The notes below the pieces were generated by a model. It ran no database searches and had not been told where the DNA came from. It saw only the letters and a list, made by a program, of their open reading frames with translations. 64,000 nucleotides of DNA from Himantopus leucocephalus (lineage: Eukaryota; Chordata; Aves; Charadriiformes; Recurvirostridae), in NCBI GenBank assembly GCA_003993805.1, contig RSEF01000001.1, positions 57,414,974-57,478,973 on the forward strand, read 5' to 3'. This document shows, piece after piece, positions 38,481-50,784 of this stretch. The position numbers were made by a program, and so were the translations under genes. Each line of letters begins with the position of its first letter. Positions within the stretch are counted from its first letter, which is position 1.

Positions 38481-41420
38481 ACAGCACAAAAGAGGTCTAT
38501 TCTTTCTTACCACTTCCACCCCAAATGCATAACTGGGAAGGGAGCAGGCATCTGGTACCAGTGGCAACAAGGACTGTTATGAAGCACAGCCTCAACAGCT
38601 CACTTAAAACAGCCCCCTTCTCAGTCTGAATTGCTTTGCTTCACACCCACCTAATCCTAATATCCTCCCAAACTGGTTCCCCTTGAAACTGTTGACATCT
38701 AGACTGTCCTCTGGCTGGCAACAAATTAGAGACATCTCACAATGTGGTTAAGGAGACACTGAATAACCAGGACTTTTCTTTTTCATTGTCTAAATCATAT
38801 GGCAGAAGGTTTATAAATTTTCACCACAACATAGCTTATCTGCAAGGTAAAAGAGTTTATTTCCTAGAGACTTGCAAGAAATGACTAGAGAAACGTAGCT
38901 TTCAATAATGAACACTGCCTCTTGTTAGTGCAAAAATTTCAGGCAATGTGTCACATGTTTCATTTCCAAACAAGAACTGGCAAACGACCAGAATTTAGCA
39001 AGCTTCAGTATGAGTGAAAAGGTTGCCTCTCAGTAGTATTGCCACTGTTAACATGAAAACAAGATCTGTAAGAATGATTATTGAGTGAAATGCCTAACTT
39101 GTACTTTCAGGTCAGAAAGATTTATCGGATTCCTGGAGATACTGCAGAAATTGTTATTTCACCTACAAACCTGACAAGACTATGTTAGAAAAATCCCCTG
39201 CCGAAGCATGAAATTTTTCCTTGGGGGAAAGAGATTGATTATAAAATGCATTAGGAAGAAAGAAGCGAGCGTGTTGCAAAATAATCATTTGATAACGTTC
39301 TTCCAAAATTATTCTGCTTTTAAACTACTGATACTGATACTCATTCTCTATCCTCAGCTTGCTCTATTGTCAGTCTTTACATTTACGACTTTCTTAGCAA
39401 TTAAAAAACCCACAAAAAAACAAAAAGAAAACTGGAAGAAAGTTTTCCATGTTACTGTTATTTCATCAGGAAGTAATAATAAACTACTATTGAAATGTTA
39501 ACTAAAAAAGGCCATTTCACTCATAGATAAGAGCGGGGTAATAGCAATTCAGACCCCTAATTTGCAAACTACGTATAAAGATAGGAGGTGATGTAAGTAG
39601 GGTCAGTTTAAAAAGGAGTCCCAACAGACCCCAAGCCCCACTCTACCTATGTTTTAATGATCTCTCTCTGGTTCACATTCAACTCTTCCAGAAGTGAACC
39701 TGAAGTAACCAGTGCCATCAAAAGCTTTTGAAATATTAATATTCAAATGAACATATAGTCATAGACCTTTCACACAACAGTAATAGTTAATTAAAATATA
39801 GTGATAATTGAACAATGCTGATAGCTGGGACAAGGATCCTTGTAGGAAGAATTCCTGCTATTTTTATCCCCTCTCCCTTGTAGCACTGATTCATTACAAC
39901 CAACACAATTGTCACATGCAAATTAGCTGCACAGATAAGGTGGCAATTGAAAAAATTACCTCTGATGTTGCACTTGGCCCAATGAATTACTAACGCTGTT
40001 GACCCAACTCCGTCTGCCTATTTAGTCATAACAATTCAATAAAATAATTATTAATACTTACCTAAATTACATCTTAATGTCTTGAACATATATTGTGAAG
40101 ATAATTTCACTTCATTTGAGTAATGAAAATTCCAGAGAGTCTATATTGTACCATTATTCAGATTACTTGAGATAAATGCTAGTTAGCTTAGATGCTAAAT
40201 TTCTCAAAGGACCCACTTTCAAATCAATATTACTGTGAGCTAATTAACAGACTTCCAAATTCTTAGAAAAATATTCCTTTCTCCAATAAGCATGTAAGTT
40301 TGGGAAGTGCAGGAAGGGGCAAACATGGTATTTTCAGACATAACAAAAATGTTGAATACTTGCTCTGCAGGTAACATGGAGTTCTGTTTAACCTTGGACC
40401 TAACACTGGTGTTTTTGTAATAAATGTAAAAAATCTGTTCATCTCCCAGAACATCTCACAGAAGTATTTCCTTCCTCACATTTTTATCAACCCTAGTCAT
40501 GCTGTTTAAAATGTGAGCCACCCAAATCAGCCCGGAGAGTACAACATGCAGACTCAAAGACTTTGACTGTAAAATTCTGGGCAGGATCCATGTCTTAAAA
40601 ATAGGTTATTCACAGAAAGGGTCTGTGAAATGACAGCAAGGAAAACACACGCTCAAGAAAATACTTAAGTCTTCACACACTTATGCCCTAAAGGTACGAC
40701 TGAGGTCTTGGAAGCGCTTGTTCATCTCCTGCCTGCAGCTGAACCCTGCTCTCACTGGCAGCTTTACCTTGGGCTGCCTGGTGTTTGAGCTCTGCATTCA
40801 GAGCAGACAGGGCAGCTTGGAAACCATGTCAGACCTTCAAGTGAGACTAGAAAGTAGGCCCTCCCCTATCAGAGCTTGATCTGGTTGGAATTCTCAGAGC
40901 ATTCCCAAGGCAGAAACACAGGAGCATGGCATGAATTGGCAGCTGCTGTTTCTTAAAAATGTGACGGAAGGAGGAAGAGTGGCTTTATCTTTCTTTCTCA
41001 GAGCACAGCCTGGCCATTAGAGGATTCATGCAGAAGGTGAGAGATTAGAATCACATGTGTTTCTCAAATTCAAATTTCCTAAAAAGAGCAAGCTATGCAA
41101 CAAATGATAGGAAAGTACACTCTGGTATCGAGGAGGAATTGTTCACTGGTCCTGCTGAAACGAAATTGCTGTGAAGTTTAGTCAGTAAGCCAGAAAGCAA
41201 TACTATCCTTTAGACCAGTGACAGCTGGCTGTGGTAAATCAATCTTCTTGTGATGTTGCTAGAAATGTTTCTGGTTTACATCCAGTGACTGCCAAATATA
41301 AGAAGTGGAGAAAAAGCTAAAAATTCAGGACTTTCTATTTCTTTCAACCAAGTATCCTAACTTCTGAGCTACAGACCAGTATGCTTCTGGTGCATACCAT
41401 AATTTGAAAGAAAACAATGA

Positions 41421-41456
41421 GTCGATAGGATAGATAGGATAGATAGTCGATAGGTC
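41421..41456 (+). repeat. GATA-type microsatellite abutting a CR1 copy
   Basis: Degenerate units of GATAGGATA and GATAGTCGATAG directly precede the 5' end of the CR1 copy at 41457. Confidence 0.85.
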
Positions 41457-41724
41457 TATAGGACAAGAGGTAATGGGTTCAAGTTAAGCCAGGGGAGGTT
41501 TAGGTTGGATATTAGAAAAAATTTTTTCACTGAAAGGGTTATTCAACATTGGAATAGGCTGCCCAGGGAGGTGGTGGATTCGCCATCCCTGGAGGTGTTT
41601 AAAAAAAGGGTAGACAAGGTACTTGGGGATATGGTTTAGATGTGGTTTTGTCAGGTTAGGTTAATGGTTGGACTAGATGATCTGAAAGGTCCCTTCCAAC
41701 CTTAACAATTCTATGATTCTATGA
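41457..41724 (+). mobile_element. CR1 LINE 3' end, plus orientation
   Basis: Begins CTATAGGACAAGAGGTAATG, continues with GGAGGTTTAGGTTGGATATT, GGCTGCCCAGGGAGGTGGTG and GGTTGGACTAGATGATCTGA, and ends with the diagnostic tail ATTCTATGATTCTATGA (41708-41724). It is a 5'-truncated copy of about 270 bp covering only the last ORF2 residues and the 3' UTR. The low apparent decay suggests it is younger than the other LINE pieces here. Confidence 0.95.
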
Positions 41725-42860
41725 GTCAGCTGTCCCATCCAAAGGGACCACTTGGATGTCAAGATCCAGGAAGCAGCACGGGAAATCCAGTCTCCAAATG
41801 GTGTCTAATGCAGGGCTGCAAATGGAAGCAAAACTTTCAGATATAACTCCTGCTTTGGAGCATCTTACTGTCTTATTCTGCTTAGCATTGCAGACCCCTT
41901 TCTTAATTGCCTTTCTCTTCCTATTGAGTTATGCAGGGTCTTGTGCGCCTAATTCAATTGTAGGGATCTTGCTCCCAGAGACAGGAACTGTGTAGTCAAA
42001 CGTGGAGATGCTCACCGTTACTCCAGATAACTGTGTTTTTAATATAGTCTTGGAGGGCTCACCTTGCTGATTGGAGTCCACTCTGTGCACTGCAAAATGA
42101 AAGCACTGCCTAACTTGCAGATGCCCAAACCATTTTCAGGACCTAGCTGCTAATAACTGGATGCTGTTATGTGAACTGAACTTGCCGTTTTGTTAAATAT
42201 TGCTAAATATAATAAAATATGAAGCAGCTCCCAAAAATGCAAAATACTGGAAAATGAATGGTGTTGTCTATGTCACTGATTTGCTATGTTTAAATGCGTT
42301 TCATGTTCCATCATGATGCTTTTGATCTGTAGTGGTGAAGCAAGGGTAAAAGGTAGGAGAGCCTGTAAGCTAATAAGGAACTGGAATATACTAACTTTCT
42401 CTAGGTGAAAATTAAAAGGGTGCAGGGAAAATGTGCAGTCAGGCTTGCCTGCTAAATACAGTTGTTATGTTGAGACCCATTTTAATGTATTCCTACAGAT
42501 TTTGTTTGCTAAGGCAGGCACAATGAATAGCAGGATTGAATAAGGTATTGTCGTCTCCTACTGCACACAGATGAGATTTCTGTTACATGTGCTTTTTCTT
42601 ATACAAACAGTTGTGATTTATTTCTATGGTATGTACAGAGATATTACTAGCCAGGTCCCTGAAGCCCAAGATGTATGCAGAGATGGCCTCCATTTTCTTC
42701 AAACCCTTTCTAAAAATAAGAGAACATTTGATTAAGGGTTGACAATTTTCTTTTCTTCCTTTGCTTGTTCTTGTAATTCATTTTGCATGGGAAGTGGGCT
42801 GTGTTTTTCTTATACCTTCCAATTCAGCAGCCGGGCGGCTGGCTTTGTGGGCCCACTCCC

Positions 42861-42874
42861 GTCACCATGGCAAC
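42861..42874. promoter_or_regulatory. RFX X-box motif
   Basis: GTCACCATGGCAAC, a near-perfect palindrome matching the RFX family consensus (GTTRCCATGGYAAC), sits in a CpG-bearing patch of about 100 bp within otherwise AT-rich intron. RFX factors are winged-helix regulators of ciliary and neuronal genes (family knowledge). The motif match is seen; activity is inferred. Confidence 0.6.
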
Positions 42875-43701
42875 CGGTAGATCGCTGCGATGTGATCCCA
42901 TGCGCTTTATGTCACTACACGGTGCTATTGTTCTCTGGTAACAATTTGGGAGATGCATTTCCCTATTCTCACACAGGAGGATTAATTATCATTCCACTGG
43001 TCATCTCATGTGTCACATATGGACTACAGCATCATATTAGGATGCATTTCGCTTCACATGTAGTGACTTCAAGAATGACTGGTTTGCACCATGAAGCCTA
43101 TGTTCAGCACCAAGCAGACACTGATCCTCAGAAACATGCTAGAGAATCTGAATTGAGGCTTTAGTTCTCAAGAATCATCAGTATGACCATACTAGGTGAG
43201 ATCAAAGGTCTTTCTAACTTATTGCTTCAGTGTCTCTGCTAGAGGCCAAAACTGCCCCGAAAAGCAAAATAAATAAATAATTTGTCTTATATAATTTTTT
43301 TTTCCACTCTCATCTTTGAGCTAATTTAAAGTTAAGCATATGGGCATTTAGCTACGCTAAAGACTAAAAGCTGGATATATAGCAGGCAGAAGACCTGATT
43401 TTGCTAAATACAAATCCACTGTAGATTTCAGCGGATACATAAGACTCAGCTGCTCTTTAGCATTTGGAGGAAGCTGATTTACCATCCCTTTTCTACATCA
43501 CAGCAAATCATCCCTGCCTGCACTGCAAAGCTTATTTCTTTTTATGGTTTGCAGAGATGGCAGAAGTCCTGGACTAGACTTCTTACAAATTAACTTTGGG
43601 ATGATATATTCCACAAGAATCAAAATAAGAGCAGTACCTTCAAAACTGTGTTATAATGACAGGCCCAAACTTGTAGAGTGCGTGGAAGAAAGGATACTTG
43701 G

Positions 43702-44545
43702 AATCATAGAATCAGAATCACAGAATGGTTTGGGTCAAAAGCGATCTTCAAAAGTCGTCTAGTCCAACCTCCCCTCCATAGGCAGGGGCATCTTTCATGT
43801 TGCTCAAAACCCCATCCAACCTGATCTTGAACACTTCCAGGCATGGGTCATCCACAACTTCTTTGGGCAACCTGTTCCAGTGTCCCAACACCCTCATCGT
43901 AAAAAAAGTTCTTCCTTATGTCCAACCTGAATCTACCCTCTTTCAGTTTAAAACCATTGCCCCTTGTCCTGTCACTATAGGCCTTCGTAAAAAGTCTGTC
44001 TCCATCTTTCCTGTAAGTCTCCTTTATATATTGGAAGGCCGCAATAAGGTCTCCTTTCAGCCTTCTCTTCTCCAGGTTGAAAAACCCCCAACTGTTTCAG
44101 CCTTTCCTCCTAGGAGAGGTGTTCCAGCCCTCTGATCATTTTTGTGGCCCTCCTCTGGACCTGCTCAAACAGGTCCACATCTTTCCTGTGCTGAGGGCTC
44201 CAGAGCTGGACACAGTACTCTGGGGGGGTCACACCAGAGCAGAGGGGGAGAGTCACCTCCCTCGACCTACTGGCCACGCTTCTTTTGATGCAGCCCAGGG
44301 TATAATTAGCTTTCTGGGCTGCAAGCATGCATTGGCAGCTCATATCTAATTTTTCATCCATCAGTATCCCCAAGTCCTCCTCTGCAGGGCTGCTCTTAAT
44401 CAATTCCTCCCCCAGTCTGTGCTGATATTGGGGATTGCCCTGACCCACGTGCAGGACCTTGCACTTGGCCTTATTGAACTGCAGCAGGTTCACGTAAGCC
44501 TATCACTCAAGCCTGTCATGGTCCCTCTGGATGGCACCCCTTTTA
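43702..44545 (-). mobile_element. CR1 LINE 3' region with partial ORF2, minus orientation
   Basis: The plus strand starts with the reversed tail AATCATAGAATCAGAATCAC and GTCTAGTCCAACCTCCCCTC, and continues without a break through the ORF2 3' end. About 840 bp are present, 5'-truncated. It is decayed but mostly collinear with CR1, and serves as an internal ruler for the gapped copy at 16988. Confidence 0.95.
44110..44493 (-). pseudogene. CR1 ORF2 fragment (end of reverse transcriptase)
   Basis: A 127-codon open stretch begins MNLLQFNKAKCKVLHVGQGN and ends VQRRATKMIRGLEHLS, the standard C-terminal wording of CR1 reverse transcriptase. It is missing the N-terminal endonuclease, all catalytic YADD-bearing motifs and the end of the protein. 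Near SGVTPPEYCVQLW the usual LVRPHLEYCVQFW segment appears shortened, indicating a small deletion. It is a dead remnant with no expected function. Confidence 0.9.
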
Positions 44546-47410
44546 TTCATAAAGGGGATATTTCACTCTCCGTCCTTTACTGATCCCTAAAACATTTGAA
44601 TAAGGTATAACTGCACAATGAGTCCAATGAATGAGGGAAAGACATTCCATTTATGATAACTTTATCTAAAAATTAAAGGTTCTGTTTTGGAAAACAACTG
44701 GGTAGCCACTGATATGTAAGAAGTGCACTCTGGAGTGATTCACTGATCACAGCATTTCTTAGTATTGCTGTGTCAACCCATGACAACATATTTTTAATAC
44801 TAAACAGTAGCATTTCTTGTAGCATGGTCTAGCTATGTCACCAATAATACAGCAAATGTCACCCGGAACCTATAAAAAAACCTGTGTAGCTATTGACTGG
44901 ATCTCTCATATAAAATATTAACTACCATGGGCATCAAAATAGTTTGCCCACAATTTTTAAGTATCTTGCCATTGAACAACAACATTTGTAATTCTTAAAT
45001 GTAAAAATAAACAAACACATTCAATAAATAAACAAAAAAATGCAAAATCAGATTTTGGGCTGTGTGAGCCAGATAGTAAACTGTCTACTTTCTGTTCCCT
45101 TCCTCCCTTCATAGCTGTTTCTTCCCCTTGTGTAACTTATTCCCAATCCACATTGTGTTCAGATATAGCTCTAATACTGTGACCTTTCTTTCTGTTCATT
45201 TTCACTGCTTTACTTTTTCACTATTACATTTTTCACTCTTTTGCAGATATTCTTGTATAGTTTATAGCAGATGCAACGCAAAAGCAGTAATTAGACGACC
45301 ATAGTTCTGTGATTTCTACCCATAACTGAGTACTTGGAAGTTACAAATACTCACACAACATGACATTTTTATACCTATCCATAAATTACTTGCATATATA
45401 ATACCAGGCATAATCTTTTATTACCAGTGAAGATAAGAAAAAAATCCACGCATTTGAAAAAGTCTGTTCTCAGAAACAGAACTATGTAACTTGTCTCCAG
45501 CCAAAGCAAATACTAGCTGTGAAACTTAAATTCACATATTGGTCTCATACAGACAGTGCTAGCATCTTGATGTAGGCCTCTGAACTACCCCTCCTGCCTA
45601 GCAAACAGTATTTGGTTTCAAGAATCTTCTATAAAAGGTAAAATTGTTCTTTTTTTTGTCTGAGGGGCTGATTATTCTTCCCATAGATGTGCTGCATTTT
45701 CTTAAAAATCTGAAATAACATGTTCAAAATTAATGAGAAGACAGCTTGAAAAATTCTTACAGTAGTATTACGTGTACACGGACTGATCCAGTCTCAAAAC
45801 ACTATGGAAGGATTCTGCAATGTTGCTACACAGCTGATTTTCCAAGTACACATTAGGATATCTGCTGTCAGAGTCCAGTAATCTGACACTTTAGTACTTC
45901 ATTCGCCTCAGTCATAAGGAAACCTTCATGAAAGCCAGTCCACCTCGTTTGGCACTCTTCTTCCTGATGCTACTGTGATGAGCGTTTCCACCAATCCCTT
46001 TGCTATACAAGGATACCGCATTTGACAACTAACATTTAGGGAGTCTTTGGGGACTCCCCCTATCCAAATTCAGGCAGTTATTTTACTGATGCTTTGCATG
46101 TTTCTTTGTGAGCAAGCTTCTTCTAATTTAACTTTTCTTTGTGATAAACAAAGTGCTCCTAATGGTCCTGGTGAACACCTGTGAGTCTCACTGGCCTCTT
46201 CTGCCTCTAATACCAGGTCCAAACCAGACCAGCGCTACCAACAAATTGAATAATAAAACTGTAGGCTCCCGATCCAGTGACACAAGATTGTGGGAGTCTG
46301 TAACTTCACTTGATATAATTTCTGTATTTCAGTAACACTTCTAAAAATGAAAGGTTACTGCAATTAATAAAACAGACAAAATAAGAACTGCTGATCCACT
46401 ACATGTTAAAGGAATGTTGCAAAGTCACAAAGCTACAAAATACCGGAATGAAGACTGTTCAACACTGGCTTATCACCCTTAACCCCAGCATACATATTCT
46501 ACATGGCATCATACACACAGTATAATTATATTTCTGAATAATCCATTAATTCAGTGCAGGGGGATGGATGGTACTTACAAAATAAGATAGCTGGTATTTC
46601 TTTTTTTAGCCTCTATCGTTCTCTGTGTGGGTCCATGTCTTATATATAGTCTTCCATTGAAGACTTCACCAGTAAGAATGACTCACTTTCTTCTAACTTC
46701 TTTTAGACACTCATTGAAATAATATTAGACAGCTCCAAACCAAGAATTAGTATATTTAATAAGACTCCTTCAAGGGAAGATGGCATTTTTATACACATTA
46801 TACAGATAAAGAATTAAAGTAGGACTAATTAAGGCCAGATTTATTTATTTCTTTTGAAATCTATTAGTTGTCAGTGCCTAAATGCAGGGACTGTTTTCTT
46901 CTGTTTCAATGAGTACTTAGTATCTATCTACATATGTATTCAAAGGACAACTGTAGTCAAATGCAGTTTTAGCTGTGAGCACTCACATTTCAGCAAATCC
47001 AAATTTTGCTGCTTCCCTTGTACTTGTGTATTGAAGCATTTGCGGTGCAACAGCTTTATCAGAAAAGCTTGTCACAATTTGTAGCTAGCTGTCCAGGTAA
47101 ATCAGAAGCCTCAGACACCTTGGAAAACAGAAAAATCTGAATAAAATGGTTCTATAAATCATGCTGGAAAGCATGGTAAGGTTTCTGCAAGGAGTCAGCT
47201 TAAGCCCAGCCAAGAAAACTAGCTCTCATTCAGCGCCAACTCTGTTGGACCAGAGCTGCCTCCCAAAGAGTGACAAGAACATCTCCCTGAGAACTGCCCA
47301 GTTAAATGTCCCTCTGATTTTGTTCAAGGCTCCCTAAAATGTTTTAAGTCAGTAAAAGAACATAGATGTGAAGCAGATTTTCTCCATTCCCGTCTTTGTT
47401 TTCTTTTATT

Positions 47411-47507
47411 CTTTCCCTCCCTCCCTCCTTCCCTTCCTCCCTCCCTCCCTTCCTTCCTTCCTTCCTTCCTTCCTTCCTTCCCGCCCTCCCTCCCTCCCTC
47501 CCTTCCA
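47411..47507 (+). repeat. pyrimidine microsatellite (TTCC/CCCT)n
   Basis: About 97 bp of almost pure C/T in CCCT and TTCC units, with one G at the centre right (CCCGCCC). Lysine/glutamate/glycine-rich or serine/proline-rich reading frames across it are artefacts of the repeat. Confidence 0.97.
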
Positions 47508-50500
47508 TTTGGAGACAAAAAAGACACACAGTAATTTCTACTGAGGAAAGAGGAACTGGACAAAAGGAGTCTGGCCTGCAGGGGTAGCGTGGGAGGGAGA
47601 GATCTCAGAAACACAGATGCATTTTTTGGGAGAGGGTCAGATACAATCTCAGAAATAAAGAGAAAGGAAGAGTGGTACCCAGATAGCTCCAGGAGAGACA
47701 AGAGAAATGCTAAGAAGCAGTATCTGCCATGAGTTTGGGTTATAGAAGCAATAAAATGCAGGAATTCAAGATTAAAGTAATGACGAATTACATAAAACTA
47801 GCTCATACACAGAAAATGTTCCTGATTAATTTTGTTTGGGGCATAAAAATATTAATAAGTATTAAATACTTGTTTTGTTTTCCTGCACTATTTTTAGCTT
47901 GAGTCCAATCATTGCCACCGAATTTATTCAGAACTTAACTGAAGGTACTCAGTGAGATTCTTTAGGTGATCTGGTTACCTCTCAGAAACTGTGCTTTCCA
48001 ACTGCAGGTACTTAGAAACCTCTACTGTCAAAGGACAGACATAAGCAGATAATTGGCCACAAGATAGCTCTTAATATACAGGTATTTCTGTCCCAGGATC
48101 CTCTCTTGATTTCACGTATGTGGGCCAGCAATATTACATAATTTCCTAGCCAGATAATTAAGGAAATAGAGAAGCATCTTCCCCGAACTCATAATCCAAA
48201 TCAGAGGCTGACCTCAGAAAAGACCCTTAGATATATTGTCTTACGCATTCTCCATGGACCAGGCTGCTTCTGCATGTGCTAGCAATGTGTTTTCTTTATT
48301 CTCTTTCCCCTGAGTCTCCCTTTCATACTGTTCAAGAAGGAAGGGAATCAGCACGCATTTTAAACAAATGCATATATGAAGCAAGATGCTGTTATATACA
48401 TAGCAGAGTTAAGAGACAGAGAAATCAAACAAGCAAGCAGGGACAGCAGAATTTGCTGACAAAAAGCCTGATATTACAGGGAACCAAAGATTTGTCTGTA
48501 TCTGGGTTCTTTGGCATAATATTCCACTCTTGCTGCATAAAGTTATTTTTCTGGGCAGAAAGTGAAGAGCTACTATTTCTACAGGCAATAAAACAAGTAC
48601 TTAAAAAATCAGAACGTCAGGAAATAAAAAGTTCATGGACAGACTAGACACATTTCCAAATTCCAAGAGAGATGGAAAATGAAATAAAATAACTTGCATT
48701 GTCAATTTATAATTCCTTTCTGGCAACAAGAGGGATGCCTAGGGAGTTCAGAGAAGCCAACAGAACTATAATATTCATACTATATTTAAAAATGGATCAA
48801 GGCTAAAAACCAACTCAGTATTGTGCAATCTTTTATCCTAATGCAGCATAGCAGCTAAGAACTATTATTTCTTTATAAACGCCATCTTAACTTACTTCAA
48901 GAAGTGGACTTTCTATGGGATTAAAAGGGGAGCTGTTTGGAGAGAGCATACCTGAAGCAGTGAAAAAGCTGTTAAATAGTGTGGCTACTGAAGAACAGAA
49001 GCTATCAATCATTTCAGAGATTTTAAGAGCTGTAACCAGCTGCACACACATTTGTTTTGAGCGTGAGCTGTAAGATTTCAGTGAATAAGATGAAGATATT
49101 TTCCCCCTTCTTCCTAATTGCAAAGGGGGACTGTGCACAGAGGGCCACTCTTTACCAATTCATGGCTGCTAACTAGGCAGTCAGGGAAAATACTGTTTGG
49201 GATTCATATCAGAAAGGTCATTTGATAGGCCTTTATCTAGCATACTTTTATTTGTGGTATTCCAGTTTTTAATATTTAAACTGACTGTTAGCACTTGTAT
49301 CCACAGTAACCTTATCCCTCCACATCTGCCACCTGGGCAAATACTTTGGCTTTTATATTTCAAAACTTCCATCTAGATCTAGTCTTTGGATCAAAAATTT
49401 TTCAAAGAATTATTATCCAGTCAAAGACTTTCAACACAAACCTAGAGCAGGTATGGCACATCTTGCAAATTTAACCCATTGTTCCCATCAATAATGTTAT
49501 TAAACCATTCAGTTTCCAATCAATAAAATTCTGAATGAGATAATACTAATAATTATCTAAAACATGAGATTTCAGTTAAATCATGGGTTGTGTGTACAAC
49601 AAATGTATATACCCTCAGTTTCATCAGTACTAGACAGTCTAAAACAAATACAGTGTATTGTTGCATGGAGATTTTATCCATACGCGCAGTAATTGGAGCT
49701 CAATGAGGGACAGCAAAAGATACAGAATATAATACATTCCGTAGTGAATAAAATGTTTGAAAAGTTTAATGTAGTGTTTAAAGTCTACAAAAATAAATTA
49801 TTTGGGGAGTGAAGTAGCATTTGTATTACTTGTTTTCCTGAAAATATATTTCAAACAGTAGTGGACTAAGAACAAGACCAGATACCACGTGTGAATTTCA
49901 CTGTATGACCTTGTATTTACGATGAATAAAAGCTTGTTGTTAATTCAATCAATTATGCTTATATGGAAGAAAATCATAGTTAATACAAGGCAGTTTGCTT
50001 TGTCTGCACTGGGCCTTTACCTTACTTTCAGCAGTTGAAGAATATATCTTTTTTCCCATTGAAAATCAAGAACAACAAACTTTCTTAGAACTTAACCCGT
50101 GCTTAGACCCATGTAAAACGCTTGGGCAAAGTTTTTGAAGGTGACCTCTGATGCACAGTTCTCAGCTTCTGAAAAATCATGACTAAAGTGTTTCTACCTG
50201 AATATATTAATTTTTAATTGTCTAAAGTTATTATCCGAAGTGTTATCCTTTTATCTTTTCTAACTCTTTATAACCCAGTTTCTAAAATGCAAATGCAAAT
50301 AAGAAGCATGTTTGGATGTACAAGTACTTTAGAGTGATAACACAATTCTAATGTTCCAGATGAACAATACTAGACAAGTGTAAATCACTGCTGAATGAGA
50401 AGAGAAGGCTGTTTGGGGGTCTCATCATTGTTTTAAACAACCGTTGGGCTAAGGTTGTAAAATCATTGAGCAAGGCAACATTAGAAAAATAAAAACAAAT

Positions 50501-50739
50501 TTTGTTTTTAACTGCTAGTTCTTTGAAATATGTGCTTGTGTATACTCCAATCTCAGTACACTGAGTGAGAAAGGAATTTTGAGGGAAAAATTTAGTAGAG
50601 AAACCTGTGATTGAAGACTGTATCATGAGGTATATAAACATGAGGGATGAATTGAGGTTGCAGAGGTACTGTAATTCTCCAGTTCTTTATTTCTAAACAC
50701 GTGGAAATTTTCATCTTAGTGAATTACCCTTCTGTGTAA

Positions 50740-50784
50740 TGTGTGTATGTGTGTGCACACGTGTGTGTGCGAGTGCATGTGTGA
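50740..50784 (+). repeat. (GT)n microsatellite, interrupted
   Basis: GTGTGTATGTGTGTGCACAC then GTGTGTGTGCGAGTG: alternating purine-pyrimidine with interruptions. Confidence 0.9.

Noticed and set aside
42739..43164. 141-codon open frame on the plus strand around the X-box
   Set aside because: No recognisable domain or splice context; length is compatible with chance over a GC-richer patch.
43797..44349. Open frames of 90-112 codons on the plus strand
   Set aside because: They are the antisense of the CR1 ORF2 and 3' region, not genes.
47324..47701. Lys/Glu/Gly-rich and Ser/Pro-rich frames on both strands
   Set aside because: Produced entirely by the pyrimidine microsatellite.
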